NCBI RefSeq assembly: GCF_000800015.1
Contig: NZ_JUGR01000001.1
Coordinates: 2,356,001-2,420,000, forward strand
DNA from: Terriglobus sp. TAA 43
GTDB taxonomy: Bacteria; Acidobacteriota; Terriglobia; Terriglobales; Acidobacteriaceae
Reading direction: 5' to 3'
Length of the DNA stretch: 64,000 nucleotides
Shown: positions 17,816 to 26,882 of the stretch, in pieces
How positions within the stretch are numbered: the stretch's first letter is position 1
How the letters are laid out: every line of letters begins with the position of its first letter
Translations under genes and position numbers: made by a program
The notes under the pieces: generated by a model
What the model was told of the DNA's origin: nothing
Databases searched by the model: none
The model's input: only the letters and a program-made list of their open reading frames with translations

Positions 17816-18766
17816 ATGACCAAACGCACCCTTGGAAGCACTGGAATAGAGGTCTCGCCTATCATGCTGGGCGGGAATGTCTTCGGCTGGACCATCGATG
17901 AGAAGCAATCGTTTGCGGTGCTGGATCGCTTTGTGGAACGCGGGTACAACTTCGTGGATACGGCGGACATGTACTCGAACTGGATTCCGGGCAACAAGGG
18001 CGGTGAGAGCGAAACCATCATTGGCAACTGGTTCAAGAAGACAGGCAAGCGCGAGAGCGTCGTGCTCGCAACAAAACTCGGCAACCCTATGGGTGAAGGC
18101 AAAAAGGGACTCAGCGCCGCGTACATGAAGGAAGCCGTCGAGGCTTCCTTGACGCGGTTGCAGACCGACTACATCGACCTGTATCAAGCCCACATTGATG
18201 ACGCGGAGACATCCTTGCAGGAGACGCTGCGTGCCTTCGATGACCTCGTGAAGGAAGGCAAAGTCCGCGCGATTGGCGCATCGAACTATTCCGGTGATCG
18301 CCTGCGTCAGGCCGAGGAGATGTCACGGCGCGAGGGCATCGCGCGCTACCAGACGCTGCAACCGCATTACAACCTGTATCACCGCGCGGAGTATGAACAC
18401 GATCTCGCACCGGTGGTGGCAGAGTTCAGTCTTGGCGTGGTCCCGTACTTTGCGCTTGCCTCGGGCTTCCTAAGCGGCAAGTACAAGACCGCAGCCGATG
18501 CGGAGAAGGCCAAGCGCGCAGGCATGCTGGGCAAGTACTTCGACGATCGCGGCATGAAGATTCTCGCGGCGCTCGCAAAGGTCAGCAAGGAGACAGGCGC
18601 GAAACAAGCATCGATTGCCTTGGCCTGGTTACTCTCCCGCCCAAACATCCTGGCGCCCATTGCCAGCGCCACCTCGACCGAGCAACTGGAAGATCTGTTC
18701 GCCGCGCCCGAATTGGAACTAACGGCGGCGCAGTTGAAGGAACTGAGCGAAGCTTCGGCTTACTAG
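17816..18766 (+). CDS. Aldo/keto reductase
   Basis: A 316-aa NADPH-dependent oxidoreductase of the AKR superfamily (TIM barrel). TLGSTGIEVSPIMLGGNVFG opens it, the catalytic Asp48 and Tyr53 lie in FVDTADMYSNW, the Lys in LATKLGNP and the His in DLYQAHIDD; the cofactor region IALAWLLSRPNILAPIASA is at the C-terminus. The substrate is unknown; the sequence style is that of general-stress reductases of the YghZ/YajO kind. ATG 17816 fits family starts. A strong hairpin terminator follows 16 bases after the stop. Confidence 0.93.
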   Translation: MTKRTLGSTGIEVSPIMLGGNVFGWTIDEKQSFAVLDRFVERGYNFVDTADMYSNWIPGNKGGESETIIGNWFKKTGKRESVVLATKLGNPMGEGKKGLSAAYMKEAVEASLTRLQTDYIDLYQAHIDDAETSLQETLRAFDDLVKEGKVRAIGASNYSGDRLRQAEEMSRREGIARYQTLQPHYNLYHRAEYEHDLAPVVAEFSLGVVPYFALASGFLSGKYKTAADAEKAKRAGMLGKYFDDRGMKILAALAKVSKETGAKQASIALAWLLSRPNILAPIASATSTEQLEDLFAAPELELTAAQLKELSEASAY

Positions 18767-18782
18767 CGGATGATGGCAACAA

Positions 18783-18816
18783 AGAAACGGGTGAGGCTTG
18801 CGCCTCACCCGTTTCT
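18783..18816. terminator. Bidirectional intrinsic terminator
   Basis: A perfect 15-bp stem (left arm 18783-18797, right arm 18802-18816) with a TTGC loop lies between two convergent genes. T-rich stretches follow on the plus strand (GTTTCG) and, less clearly, on the minus strand, so it can serve both the aldo/keto reductase and the M28 peptidase. Confidence 0.85.
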
Positions 18817-18833
18817 GTTTCGCGCTTGCTGAA

Positions 18834-20504
18834 TTACTCGTGGCCCGTAGCGTTGGGGTCCGGAGCCGGAGTTGGGATGCGGGGCAGCATATCCGGACGG
18901 GTAGCTGCGTTGTACGCGAACCATGCTTCGATCATGGAGCCCTGCTGCACATCCGGCACCTGTACGCGGTCGTAGGTGTCCGCGTTCGAGTGGTGCGTGC
19001 GGGTGCCGTACTCCAGGCCGTCCTGCATGAAGCTGATGCCGTTCAGGCCGATCCACGAGAACGGAGTGGAGTCGGTGCCGCCGGGCGCGGCGGTGGGACG
19101 GAACTCTGTTCCCGAAACGGCGACGATGTGCTGGTCCTTGATGGGCTCAATCCATGACTGGAAGATCGTGCCCATCTCCTTGCTGCCACCAGCAGAAACG
19201 CCACGGAAGCGTCCCGAACCGCCATCGTCGTTGAAGTAGACATCGAACTTGTCGTACTCAGGCGTTTTCACCATCGTTGTACGAGGTGCGAAGTGCTTCT
19301 GCACGTATGCCGTCGAGCCGTACACGCCTTCTTCTTCACCGCCCCAGAGGGCGACGCGCACAGTGCGAGCCATCGGCTTGTGCATGGTTGCCAGAATACG
19401 CACGGCTTCCATCGCAACAGACGAACCGGTGCCATTGTCCGTTGCGCCGGTGCCACCCTGCCAGCTATCAAAGTGGCCGCCAACCATCACCACTTCGTCC
19501 TTCTTCGTCGTGCCGGGGATTTCGCCGATCACGTTGAACGCGTTCTGGTTCTTCTTCTGGTACTCCACCTGCACGTCAAACGTGAGCTTTGGAGCGATGT
19601 TGTGCTGCGTCAGGCGCACGAGTCGGTTGTACTGCTCCGCTCCAATGGCAACCATCGGCGGCGGGACGGGATCGTTCGGATTCTCAGAGCCACCATAGGT
19701 CGAGAAGATGGTGCCGCCATCGCCGTTGTAGCCGGGCGTCAGCACAATGGCAGGCTGCTCATCGTGCAGGAACTTGTTCATCTTGTTGCGCAGGTCATGG
19801 TTCTTGCCATTCGCCAGCGCCAACGACGTGGGCGAGAACTCCTGCGTGCCTTCGCCGGGACGTCCGCGACCGCTCGGATCACGATCAGCCGCGCCACCAG
19901 GACCACCGGGTCCACCCGGTCCGCGACCACGGGGCTGGCCTGCACGGGCCAGGATCTCTTCGTCGGTGGGCGATGGCTGAGCATCGGCGCGGGTATGCAG
20001 TGTGAGCTTGGCCGGATCGAAGATCAACACAGCCTTACCCTTCAGCTTGCCGTGCCACTTGGCAAAGTCTTCCTCTGAGTGGATAGGCGCGAAGATCGGC
20101 TCAACATTGATAACGCCGGGGGTTCCGGGCGTCCAGGCAAGCGGGAAGCCGGTAAACGCGGCGTAAGCCGGGCTTTCCATCGCGCCGTAGAACTTCTTGA
20201 TCTGCCAGCCGTAGCCGAAGGGCCAGTACTCCAGGTGAACGTTCTGCAGTCCCCACTCCTTCATCTGCTTCATCGCCCACTCGGCGGCAGCCATGTGGTT
20301 GGGGCTGTTGTTCACGCGCGGACCGTAAACCTCTGACATCCAGAAGAGGTTTTCCATAACGTGCGAGTTTTCAAAGGCTTCGTGCTTGATCTGCGCCAGC
20401 GCGTCCAGATCCACTTTGTCGCCCTGCTGCTGCGCAAAGGCAGGAGAGAGGAGCAGCACGGCGGCCGTTGCAACGGCGGCCTGCTTGAAACGGTGCAGAT
20501 TCAT
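18834..20504 (-). CDS. Exported M28-family zinc peptidase
   Basis: A 556-aa secreted metallopeptidase with a signal peptide cut near AFAQ. Zinc-site motifs of M28 aminopeptidase/carboxypeptidase-like enzymes are complete: VVMVGGHFDSWQGGTGATDN (His and bridging Asp), ALWGGEEEGVYG (catalytic and ligand Glu), FNDDGGSG (Asp ligand) and THHSNADTYD (His). A protease-associated-type insertion lies between. Residues about 190-220 are a Gly/Pro/Arg-rich low-complexity run interrupting that region. It probably feeds on peptides outside the cytoplasm. The 281 bases upstream hold no gene. Confidence 0.92.
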   Translation of the reverse strand: MNLHRFKQAAVATAAVLLLSPAFAQQQGDKVDLDALAQIKHEAFENSHVMENLFWMSEVYGPRVNNSPNHMAAAEWAMKQMKEWGLQNVHLEYWPFGYGWQIKKFYGAMESPAYAAFTGFPLAWTPGTPGVINVEPIFAPIHSEEDFAKWHGKLKGKAVLIFDPAKLTLHTRADAQPSPTDEEILARAGQPRGRGPGGPGGPGGAADRDPSGRGRPGEGTQEFSPTSLALANGKNHDLRNKMNKFLHDEQPAIVLTPGYNGDGGTIFSTYGGSENPNDPVPPPMVAIGAEQYNRLVRLTQHNIAPKLTFDVQVEYQKKNQNAFNVIGEIPGTTKKDEVVMVGGHFDSWQGGTGATDNGTGSSVAMEAVRILATMHKPMARTVRVALWGGEEEGVYGSTAYVQKHFAPRTTMVKTPEYDKFDVYFNDDGGSGRFRGVSAGGSKEMGTIFQSWIEPIKDQHIVAVSGTEFRPTAAPGGTDSTPFSWIGLNGISFMQDGLEYGTRTHHSNADTYDRVQVPDVQQGSMIEAWFAYNAATRPDMLPRIPTPAPDPNATGHE

Positions 20505-20785
20505 GAAGAAGTCTCGCTTTCAACGGAAATGCAGGTTACGGGAGCCAAAAACATCTGGCCCACAGACGCTGGAAGAAGAACCGCACGCAGACAGCCGGGC
20601 GCTGGTGCACGGGCGTTCAGAAATGTTGTGATGGCACAAAGCTAATCGAATGGGTGGCCGTGGCGCAATCGAAAGTGCGGAGATTTGTGAAATGGATTTC
20701 GCAGAAATGCGCCACGCACGCCCCACCGGGCTGGGAAGTTAGGAAACGTTCTTAATCATGCGAGGATTCCCGTTCACGACGCCGG

Positions 20786-22267
20786 TCAGGCAGACACCAG
20801 AACGGCTTCCTGTTCAGCCGTCCGCGACGACACATCGAAGAGGATAGGATCGGCATCCGCAAAGAACTCCGCATGAAGTGAGCGAACCGTCTGCTCCACG
20901 ACGCTGTCTTCTACAACGAAACTCATGCTGATGCCGTTCGCTCCTTGCGAAATCATCTGCAGGTTGGTGCCGCGGATCGCCGAAAAAGCACGCGCCGCAA
21001 TGCCCGGTTGCTCCCGCATCTTCTCGCCAACAAGACAAATGAGAGATTTATCGGCTTCCTCCTCCACGATGGCAATCTTGGCCAGGTCTTCGCGGATGGC
21101 TCCCAGATGTTCCACCGCATCAAGAGTCACGGAGAGACTGATCTCGCTCGTAGCAACCATGTTGACCGGGCAATCGTAGCGGTCAAACACCTCAAAGACC
21201 GCACGAAGAAACCGATGGGACACGAGAAGCCTGCGAGAAATGATGTGCAGGATCACCAGGTGCCGCTTCACCGCAATGCTCTTCAGCGGACTGGAAGACG
21301 CTGTTGCAGTCGCAGTGATAACGGTGCCTTCATTACCGGGATTGTGCGAGTTAAGTACCCATACCGGAATGTTCTTTTTCACCGCCGGAAGAATCGTTGC
21401 CGGATGAAGAACCTTCGCGCCGAAATAAGCGAGTTCAGAAGCTTCCTCAAAGCTGATCGCCCGAAGACGAAGCGCATCAGGACAGATGCGCGGATCGGTC
21501 GTCATAACACCGTTCACGTCCGTCCATATCTCAATGGCATGTGCATGTAGCGCGCCACCGATAAGTGCCGCGCTATAGTCGCTGCCACCGCGCCCCAGCG
21601 TTGTGGTGATGCCGTTACGTGTAGACGCAATAAAGCCGCCAAGAACAGCGACAGCATTGGCATTCACCACAGACAGAATATGCTCGCTAACCGCAGCATC
21701 GGTCTCTTCAACCAACGGTGCCGCCTTGCCGAAATGCGCGTCCGTAATGATGCAGTTTCGCGCATCGACATGCACGCTACTGATGCCGCGATGCTCAAAC
21801 GCCTGCGCCACGATAAGGCTGGAGAGCCGCTCGCCAAAACTCACTACAAGATCACTCGTACGTGGCGTAAGTTCGCCAACAGCAGCAATACCGGTAAGCA
21901 CGTTGTCCAGTTGATCGAAGAGCTTGTCCAATGCTTCGATAAGGAGAGCAAGCTTCCTGCCAACTAGAGTTGCCGCTGTTTCAATATGACGATTCCGCAA
22001 GACATTGGAAATAAGAATTGCCTTGGGCAAATCGTTTTCAACTGCAGCCTGCGCGGCTGCAAGCAATTGATCGGTGACACGCGCCATGGCCGATACAACA
22101 ACCACGGGACGCATCTTCTGATTGCGACGACCATTGACGATTTCGATAGTGCGACCGATCGCCGCCGCATCCTGTACCGATGTACCGCCAAACTTCATGA
22201 CAACGATCGGACTGTCCGGTTCCTTGCCCACAACCAAAGTATTTCGCTTTGTCCATAAAAAAGGCAT
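20786..22267 (-). CDS. lysC: Aspartate kinase with ACT domains
   Basis: A monofunctional aspartokinase catalysing the first step from aspartate to Lys, Met and Thr. The kinase domain opens at VVMKFGGTSVQ, with SFGERLSS, LGRGGSDYSAAL and WTDVNGVMTTDPR; two ACT domains fill the C-terminus (NMVATSEISLSVTLD and LICLVGEKM...GISMSFVV), implying feedback control. ATG 22267 gives 493 aa with about 20 residues before the usual start; GTG 22231 or ATG 22198 are alternatives. The frame stays open into the neighbouring divergent gene, which is not real coding. Confidence 0.93.
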   Translation of the reverse strand: MPFLWTKRNTLVVGKEPDSPIVVMKFGGTSVQDAAAIGRTIEIVNGRRNQKMRPVVVVSAMARVTDQLLAAAQAAVENDLPKAILISNVLRNRHIETAATLVGRKLALLIEALDKLFDQLDNVLTGIAAVGELTPRTSDLVVSFGERLSSLIVAQAFEHRGISSVHVDARNCIITDAHFGKAAPLVEETDAAVSEHILSVVNANAVAVLGGFIASTRNGITTTLGRGGSDYSAALIGGALHAHAIEIWTDVNGVMTTDPRICPDALRLRAISFEEASELAYFGAKVLHPATILPAVKKNIPVWVLNSHNPGNEGTVITATATASSSPLKSIAVKRHLVILHIISRRLLVSHRFLRAVFEVFDRYDCPVNMVATSEISLSVTLDAVEHLGAIREDLAKIAIVEEEADKSLICLVGEKMREQPGIAARAFSAIRGTNLQMISQGANGISMSFVVEDSVVEQTVRSLHAEFFADADPILFDVSSRTAEQEAVLVSA

Positions 22268-22297
22268 AAAGGCCGCAGTTATTTTTCTTGTGCCATC

Positions 22298-22633
22298 ATG
22301 GTTGGCATGGCACGCGACGCAGGACTGGAAGCGATGGTGGAAGAAGCGCTGGAAGATCTCCGCGTAACTCGCAAGGCCATGTTCGGCGGAATGGCGTGGA
22401 TGTATCGCGGCAACTTGGTCTGTGGCGCGCGTGTAGGACATCTGCTGGTGCGGTTGGGCAAAGGCAATGACGCATGGGCGCTGGCGTTGCCGGGCGTAAC
22501 GCAAATGATGTCAGGCAAGCCAATGAATGGATGGGTGCGTGTGCCCACAGCCGTGTATGCGGATGACACAGTGCGTAAACGGCTACTGGATGCAGCGAAG
22601 ACGTTCGTGGCAACGCTGCCCGCGAAGGATTAA
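22298..22633 (+). CDS. TfoX/Sxy N-terminal domain protein
   Basis: A 111-aa protein consisting of the TfoX N-terminal domain alone: VTRKAMFGGMAWMYRGNLVCG and a C-terminal SGKPMNGWVRVP. Full-length TfoX/Sxy controls natural competence in gammaproteobacteria, but single-domain versions are widespread and their role is unknown. An ATG at 22307 is an alternative start. It is divergent from lysC with only about 30 bases between starts, and its stop overlaps that of the EAL gene by four bases. Confidence 0.85.
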   Translation: MVGMARDAGLEAMVEEALEDLRVTRKAMFGGMAWMYRGNLVCGARVGHLLVRLGKGNDAWALALPGVTQMMSGKPMNGWVRVPTAVYADDTVRKRLLDAAKTFVATLPAKD

Positions 22634-24255
22634 TGCCGTTCCGCCGCAGTCCTCTGTCGTCTCAGCAATTCCTTGAGCCCGATGTAGTAAAGAGGTTGGC
22701 CGAAAAGCCAGCCTTGAGCGTGCTGCACGCCACGGTCACGAAGAAACTTCGCTTGCTCTTCTGTTTCCACACCTTCTGCGGTGATGCATATTTCGAGTGA
22801 GTGTGCCATGTCGATGATGTGCGGAACGATCTGATTCGTGGCTGCGTCAGTGCCAATTGTTTCGACGAACGACTTGTCGATTTTCAGAATGTTGAGGCGA
22901 AGGTTTTGCAGACAGGACAGGCTGGAGTAGCCTGTGCCGAAATCGTCGATAGCAATGGCAACGCCGAGTTGCCGAAGAGATTCGAGGGTGTGCTTCGTCT
23001 CGTCGCTCTGCAGAAATCCGCGCTCGGTGGCTTCCACGACAAGATTGTGTGGCTGCACCTTACCAGTCCCAAGAATCTTCCTAAAGAACTGCGCCGTCTG
23101 CGCGGCGCGCAGGTCTGGAGTGGAAAGGTTGATGGCGATGAAAAAGTCGGGCTGTATCCGGAGTATGTCAGCGATGTCAGCGGCGACGATTTCAAAGATA
23201 CATGCAGTCATCTGAGTAATGACCTCAGATTCCTCCGCAACAGCCATGAAATGCTCCGGCCGAATCACCCTGCGGCTTTTTTTCCAGCGCACCAGGGCCT
23301 CGGCACCAATCACGCGTCGCGTATTGAGCTCAACGACGGGTTGGTATTGGAGAAAGAACTCTTTTCGTTTCGCACCCGTTCGCAAAACCGAGGGCAGCGA
23401 GAACCGACTCTGCGCGATATTCAGAACTGCCCAGGTGAGCAGGCCCGCGCATACAAGGCCGATTGGAACAAAGATCAGGGCGAACTTCCGGGCATGCGCG
23501 TTGGCGTAAAAGACAGGAGCCGCGGCTATGACGGCCACGTCGGTGTTCTTGGAACGCGTGATCGCGACGACATGGTCTGAAGTACGAAAGGTCGTGCTGC
23601 CGCCAGGTGCAGGAGTATGAAACCACTCGGCCGGAATCGTACCGTTTTGCGCGATAAGAAGAGGATGCTCCGGCAATGAGGGCACAAAGATCGCGGTGGC
23701 AATGTTTGGACCTTCAGCCGGTATGTCCACAGCCAGACTCATATCCAGGAAATAGGCGATCTTGTCTTTGGCAAAGATAAGGAGACCATGATCGGCAAAG
23801 GGCGGCACAACGTTCAACCATTCCGATGCCCCACTGGCAGTAACAAGATGCGGAGGGCCAATAGGCATGGGCTTCGTGCTGCCCTGCGACGTGCAGATGA
23901 TCTGGTCATCCTGCACGTAGCCGACACCCTGAACATAGGAAGACGAGATGTCTATCCGACGCATGAGGTCCAGCCCGGCAGGTGAGCATGGAGCAAGCCC
24001 CGATTGCAGCATAAGGGCATTCCCTCTGACCATCTGGCCCGCAATGTCATCGGTGCGATGCAAAACTTCTTGTGCGTATCTGAGGGTTAACTTGCTCTCG
24101 TCGGCAAGGCCTTCGTGACGTGAAAAAACAATAGCAAGCAGGATTGGCGCCATGATCGCCACCAGACCTACCGTGAGTGCGGTTGCAATTCCGGACAGAG
24201 TGCGTAGCGAATCTGCTTCAATGCCGCTCGAAATAGTTCGTTGGGAGTCCGCCAC
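22630..24255 (-). CDS. CSS-motif EAL-domain c-di-GMP phosphodiesterase
   Basis: A 541-aa inner-membrane signalling protein. A membrane helix (about 22-44), a periplasmic domain with the CSS motif (Cys90, SerSer near 104, Cys121 in ICTSQG), a second helix (about 257-280), then an EAL domain with AEAL at 318-321, INLSTPDL, DDFGTGYSSL, and ITAEGVET. The key Glu, Asn and Asp residues are present, so it should hydrolyse c-di-GMP. CSS-EAL proteins sense periplasmic redox through the Cys pair. There is no GGDEF domain. The start is GTG. Confidence 0.92.
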   Translation of the reverse strand: MADSQRTISSGIEADSLRTLSGIATALTVGLVAIMAPILLAIVFSRHEGLADESKLTLRYAQEVLHRTDDIAGQMVRGNALMLQSGLAPCSPAGLDLMRRIDISSSYVQGVGYVQDDQIICTSQGSTKPMPIGPPHLVTASGASEWLNVVPPFADHGLLIFAKDKIAYFLDMSLAVDIPAEGPNIATAIFVPSLPEHPLLIAQNGTIPAEWFHTPAPGGSTTFRTSDHVVAITRSKNTDVAVIAAAPVFYANAHARKFALIFVPIGLVCAGLLTWAVLNIAQSRFSLPSVLRTGAKRKEFFLQYQPVVELNTRRVIGAEALVRWKKSRRVIRPEHFMAVAEESEVITQMTACIFEIVAADIADILRIQPDFFIAINLSTPDLRAAQTAQFFRKILGTGKVQPHNLVVEATERGFLQSDETKHTLESLRQLGVAIAIDDFGTGYSSLSCLQNLRLNILKIDKSFVETIGTDAATNQIVPHIIDMAHSLEICITAEGVETEEQAKFLRDRGVQHAQGWLFGQPLYYIGLKELLRRQRTAAERH

Positions 24256-24454
24256 TAGAAGAAAATCGTATCTGCCAATAGTGTGACAATCAACTCGATT
24301 CCTTTTTCAGCATGGCCAATTCGTTTGGTTATGACTTGTTGATTTGCGAAACGATACAGGAAATCAACTCAAACCTATCTGGACGCTGGTACTACATTGG
24401 TGTTGCGTTCGCTTTTTGCGAGAATCGTTAAGACAAAGGTGAGGATACGAAACA

Positions 24455-25234
24455 GTGCTGATTGCAAGCTGGAATGTGAATTCGATTCGTGCGCGAATGA
24501 CGCATGCGCATGACTTTCTTCAGGCACAGCAGCCAGATGTGTTGCTAATGCAGGAACTGAAGACGCTGGAGTTTCCGGCGATGGACTTCAAAGCACTCGG
24601 CTATGAGTCTGTGGCAATCGGCCAGAAGAGTTACAACGGCGTGGCCATCCTCTCGAAGCTCCCTATTGAAGCCGTGACCACAAAGCTCGACGGCGACGAC
24701 GAAGATACGCATGCACGTTTCATCGAAGCCATTCTCGATGAGCCCGATGGCAAGCGCCTGCGCGTAGTCTGCATCTATCTGCCAAACGGCAACCCCATCG
24801 GCACAGAGAAATTTATCTACAAGCTCGGATGGATGGACCGACTCATTCACCAGATGATGCGTTGGAAGGATGATCCAATCCCCACGATCATTGGCGGCGA
24901 CTTCAACGTCATCCCCGAAGACATTGATTGCGACAAGCCTGCGAATTGGGTTCGCGATGCCCTCTTCCAACCAGAGCCACGCGAACGGTACCGCGCCATG
25001 CAGACCATGGGCTGGGTCGATGCGTTTCGTGCACTGCATCCTGAGGAAGCCGGCGCCTATACCTATTGGGATTACTTCCGCCAGGCGTTTGAGCGCAACC
25101 GTGGCATCCGCATCGACCACTTCCTGCTATCGCCTTCGCTGCGACCACGGCTGGAGTCGTGCGTCATCGATAAGACCCCGCGTGGACAGGAAAAGCCAAG
25201 CGACCACACGCCAATCCTTGTGACCCTAAAGTAG
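24455..25234 (+). CDS. xthA: Exodeoxyribonuclease III
   Basis: A 259-aa AP endonuclease/3'-exonuclease of the Mg-dependent exonuclease-endonuclease-phosphatase fold. IASWNVNSIRARM, LLMQELKT (metal Glu), CIYLPNGNP (catalytic Tyr), GGDFNVIPEDID and the C-terminal IDHFLLSPSL...SDHTPILVTL are all in place. It repairs abasic sites in DNA. Translation begins at GTG with GTGAGGATACGAAACA upstream, a good ribosome site. The gene stands alone with gaps of about 200 and 290 bases on its sides. Confidence 0.95.
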   Translation: MLIASWNVNSIRARMTHAHDFLQAQQPDVLLMQELKTLEFPAMDFKALGYESVAIGQKSYNGVAILSKLPIEAVTTKLDGDDEDTHARFIEAILDEPDGKRLRVVCIYLPNGNPIGTEKFIYKLGWMDRLIHQMMRWKDDPIPTIIGGDFNVIPEDIDCDKPANWVRDALFQPEPRERYRAMQTMGWVDAFRALHPEEAGAYTYWDYFRQAFERNRGIRIDHFLLSPSLRPRLESCVIDKTPRGQEKPSDHTPILVTLK

Positions 25235-25274
25235 GCACCAGAATCCGAAGGAACGTCGCGCTCCCCGTTGATTC

Positions 25275-25287
25275 CGCTCAGGATGAC
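25275..25287 (-). repeat. Fragment of the GTCATCCTGAGCG intergenic repeat
   Basis: Read on the minus strand, these 13 bases match exactly the repeat core found at 51837-51849. The gap 25235-25520 holds no gene; apart from this match and a candidate promoter nothing else is seen there. Confidence 0.5.
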
Positions 25288-25342
25288 GGCCTTTAGCGCG
25301 CGTGTACGTTTTTCTGTCATGACAGACTTAGGACCTCTGACC

Positions 25343-25372
25343 TTGACTCTGGGGCGGTGGCGTCCTTATAGT
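25343..25372 (+). promoter_or_regulatory. Candidate sigma-70-type promoter for the Gfo/Idh gene
   Basis: TTGACT at 25343-25348 and TTATAG at 25366-25371 are separated by 17 bases, the favoured spacing. It points towards the Gfo/Idh gene, whose start is about 150 bases downstream. It was found by eye and is unproven. Confidence 0.35.
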
Positions 25373-25520
25373 CCTCTCGCCTGACGAGACTCCTGTTTTG
25401 CGCCTGTGAAACGTTTTGATTACGCCTCAAGATCGGCGGATGGAAATGCACGCGCAACCAGCAATCACAATGCCAGGCGCAGTTCCATAGTTACGATTTG
25501 CACGCATGGAGACGTTTCGA

Positions 25521-26882
25521 ATGAGCCAGACGGAAACGAAGAAGATGACGCCCAGCCGCCGCGATTTTATCGCCGGTGGCGCGGCTGCGGCTGCGGTTGC
25601 AGCGTGGAGCGCAAAGAGCTACGCCGCCATTCCGGGCGCCAATGACCGTGTCCGCACAGCCATCGTCGGCGCAGGCGACCGCATGAAGGGTGCCCTGATT
25701 CCTGCGTTTGCCGCCAATCAGAAAGCGATGAACTTCGAGTTTGTCGCTGTCGCTGACCTGTGGAGCCGTCGCAGAGAAGAGGCTGTGGCGTATGTAGAGA
25801 AAAAGGCTGGCGCAAAGATTGAGACCTGCCGCAATACCGACGAACTGTATGCCCGCAAGGACGTGGATGCGGTCCTGATTGCGACGGCTGATTTTCAACA
25901 CGCGATCATGGGTGCGGCGGCTGTGAACGCCGGTCGCGACGCGTATGTCGAAAAGCCCACGGCCGACCGCATGGAAGATGCTGTCTTGTTCCGTAACGCC
26001 GTCCACAAGACCGGAAAGATTGTCCAGGTAGGTACGCAGCGTCGCTCCACGCCCAGCTACATGCGCGCCTATGACTACATCCGCAGCGGCAAGTTCGGCG
26101 AAATCAACATGGTGGAGATGACGTGGAATGTGAATCAACCCGGTCGCTGGCGCAGGCCGGATGTGGTGCCGCTATTGAAGGAAGAAGACACGGACTGGAA
26201 GCGCTACCTATTGAACCGTCCCTACGAGCCATTTAATGCGCGCAAGTACCTTGAGTTCCGCTTGTTCTATCCGTTCTCATCGGGCATTCCTGACCAGTGG
26301 CTAGTGCACCAGATTGATACCGTTCACTGGTTCACGGGCTATCCGCATCCGCGCTCCGTAGTAGCGAATGGTGGCATCTACCAGTGGCAGGATGGCCGCA
26401 CGAATTGGGACACGTTGACGGCCGTGTTTGATTACGGCCCGCTGGATGACCCGAAGAAGGGATTCCAGGTGCTGTACTCGTCGCGTCAGACGAACTCTGC
26501 AGGCGGCGTGAAGGAAATCTACTATTCCAACGGCGGCGCTCTGAACATGGATACGCAGAAGGTTACTGCGGAGGGTGGCCTGACAGCGAAGTCAGCAGCC
26601 GAGATGAAGATGAAAGCGAATCTGCTGGAAGACTTCTCGCTGGGCGCGGTAGAAGCAGTCTCGAACGAAGCCAACACCGGCAGCGATCCCATGACTGTCG
26701 CCAACATGCGCAACTGGATGGAGTGTGTCCGTTCGCGCAAGACGCCGAACGCCAGCATTGAAGCGGGTTATTCGCACTCCATCGCGCTGTGCATGTGCAT
26801 CGCTGCCATGCGCACCGGCAAGAAGGTCACGTTTGACGACGCAAAGCAGCAGGTGCTGGCAGGCGGTCAGCCCTATGTATAA
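25521..26882 (+). CDS. Tat-exported Gfo/Idh/MocA-family oxidoreductase
   Basis: A 453-aa NAD(P)-dependent sugar or polyol dehydrogenase-like protein. The Tat signal PSRRDFIAGGAAAAAVAA leads into the Rossmann domain (VRTAIVGAGDRMKGALIPA), then VDAVLIATADFQHAIMG and VEKPTADRMEDA, where the Lys of EKP is the usual catalytic/cofactor residue. ATG 25521 is chosen because GGAG lies nine bases upstream; an ATG at 25506 is possible. Its end overlaps the next gene by eight bases. Tat export implies folding with bound cofactor before export. Confidence 0.9.
   Translation: MSQTETKKMTPSRRDFIAGGAAAAAVAAWSAKSYAAIPGANDRVRTAIVGAGDRMKGALIPAFAANQKAMNFEFVAVADLWSRRREEAVAYVEKKAGAKIETCRNTDELYARKDVDAVLIATADFQHAIMGAAAVNAGRDAYVEKPTADRMEDAVLFRNAVHKTGKIVQVGTQRRSTPSYMRAYDYIRSGKFGEINMVEMTWNVNQPGRWRRPDVVPLLKEEDTDWKRYLLNRPYEPFNARKYLEFRLFYPFSSGIPDQWLVHQIDTVHWFTGYPHPRSVVANGGIYQWQDGRTNWDTLTAVFDYGPLDDPKKGFQVLYSSRQTNSAGGVKEIYYSNGGALNMDTQKVTAEGGLTAKSAAEMKMKANLLEDFSLGAVEAVSNEANTGSDPMTVANMRNWMECVRSRKTPNASIEAGYSHSIALCMCIAAMRTGKKVTFDDAKQQVLAGGQPYV

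Noticed and set aside
20505-20785. Small open frame of 68 codons upstream of the M28 gene
   Set aside because: Ser/Arg/Pro-rich product, no ribosome site, no motif; the gap is treated as non-coding and nothing else was seen in it.
22268-22504. N-terminal extension of lysC through the TfoX-like gene
   Set aside because: The open frame overlaps another real gene and its residues (many His, Ala, Arg) do not match aspartokinases.
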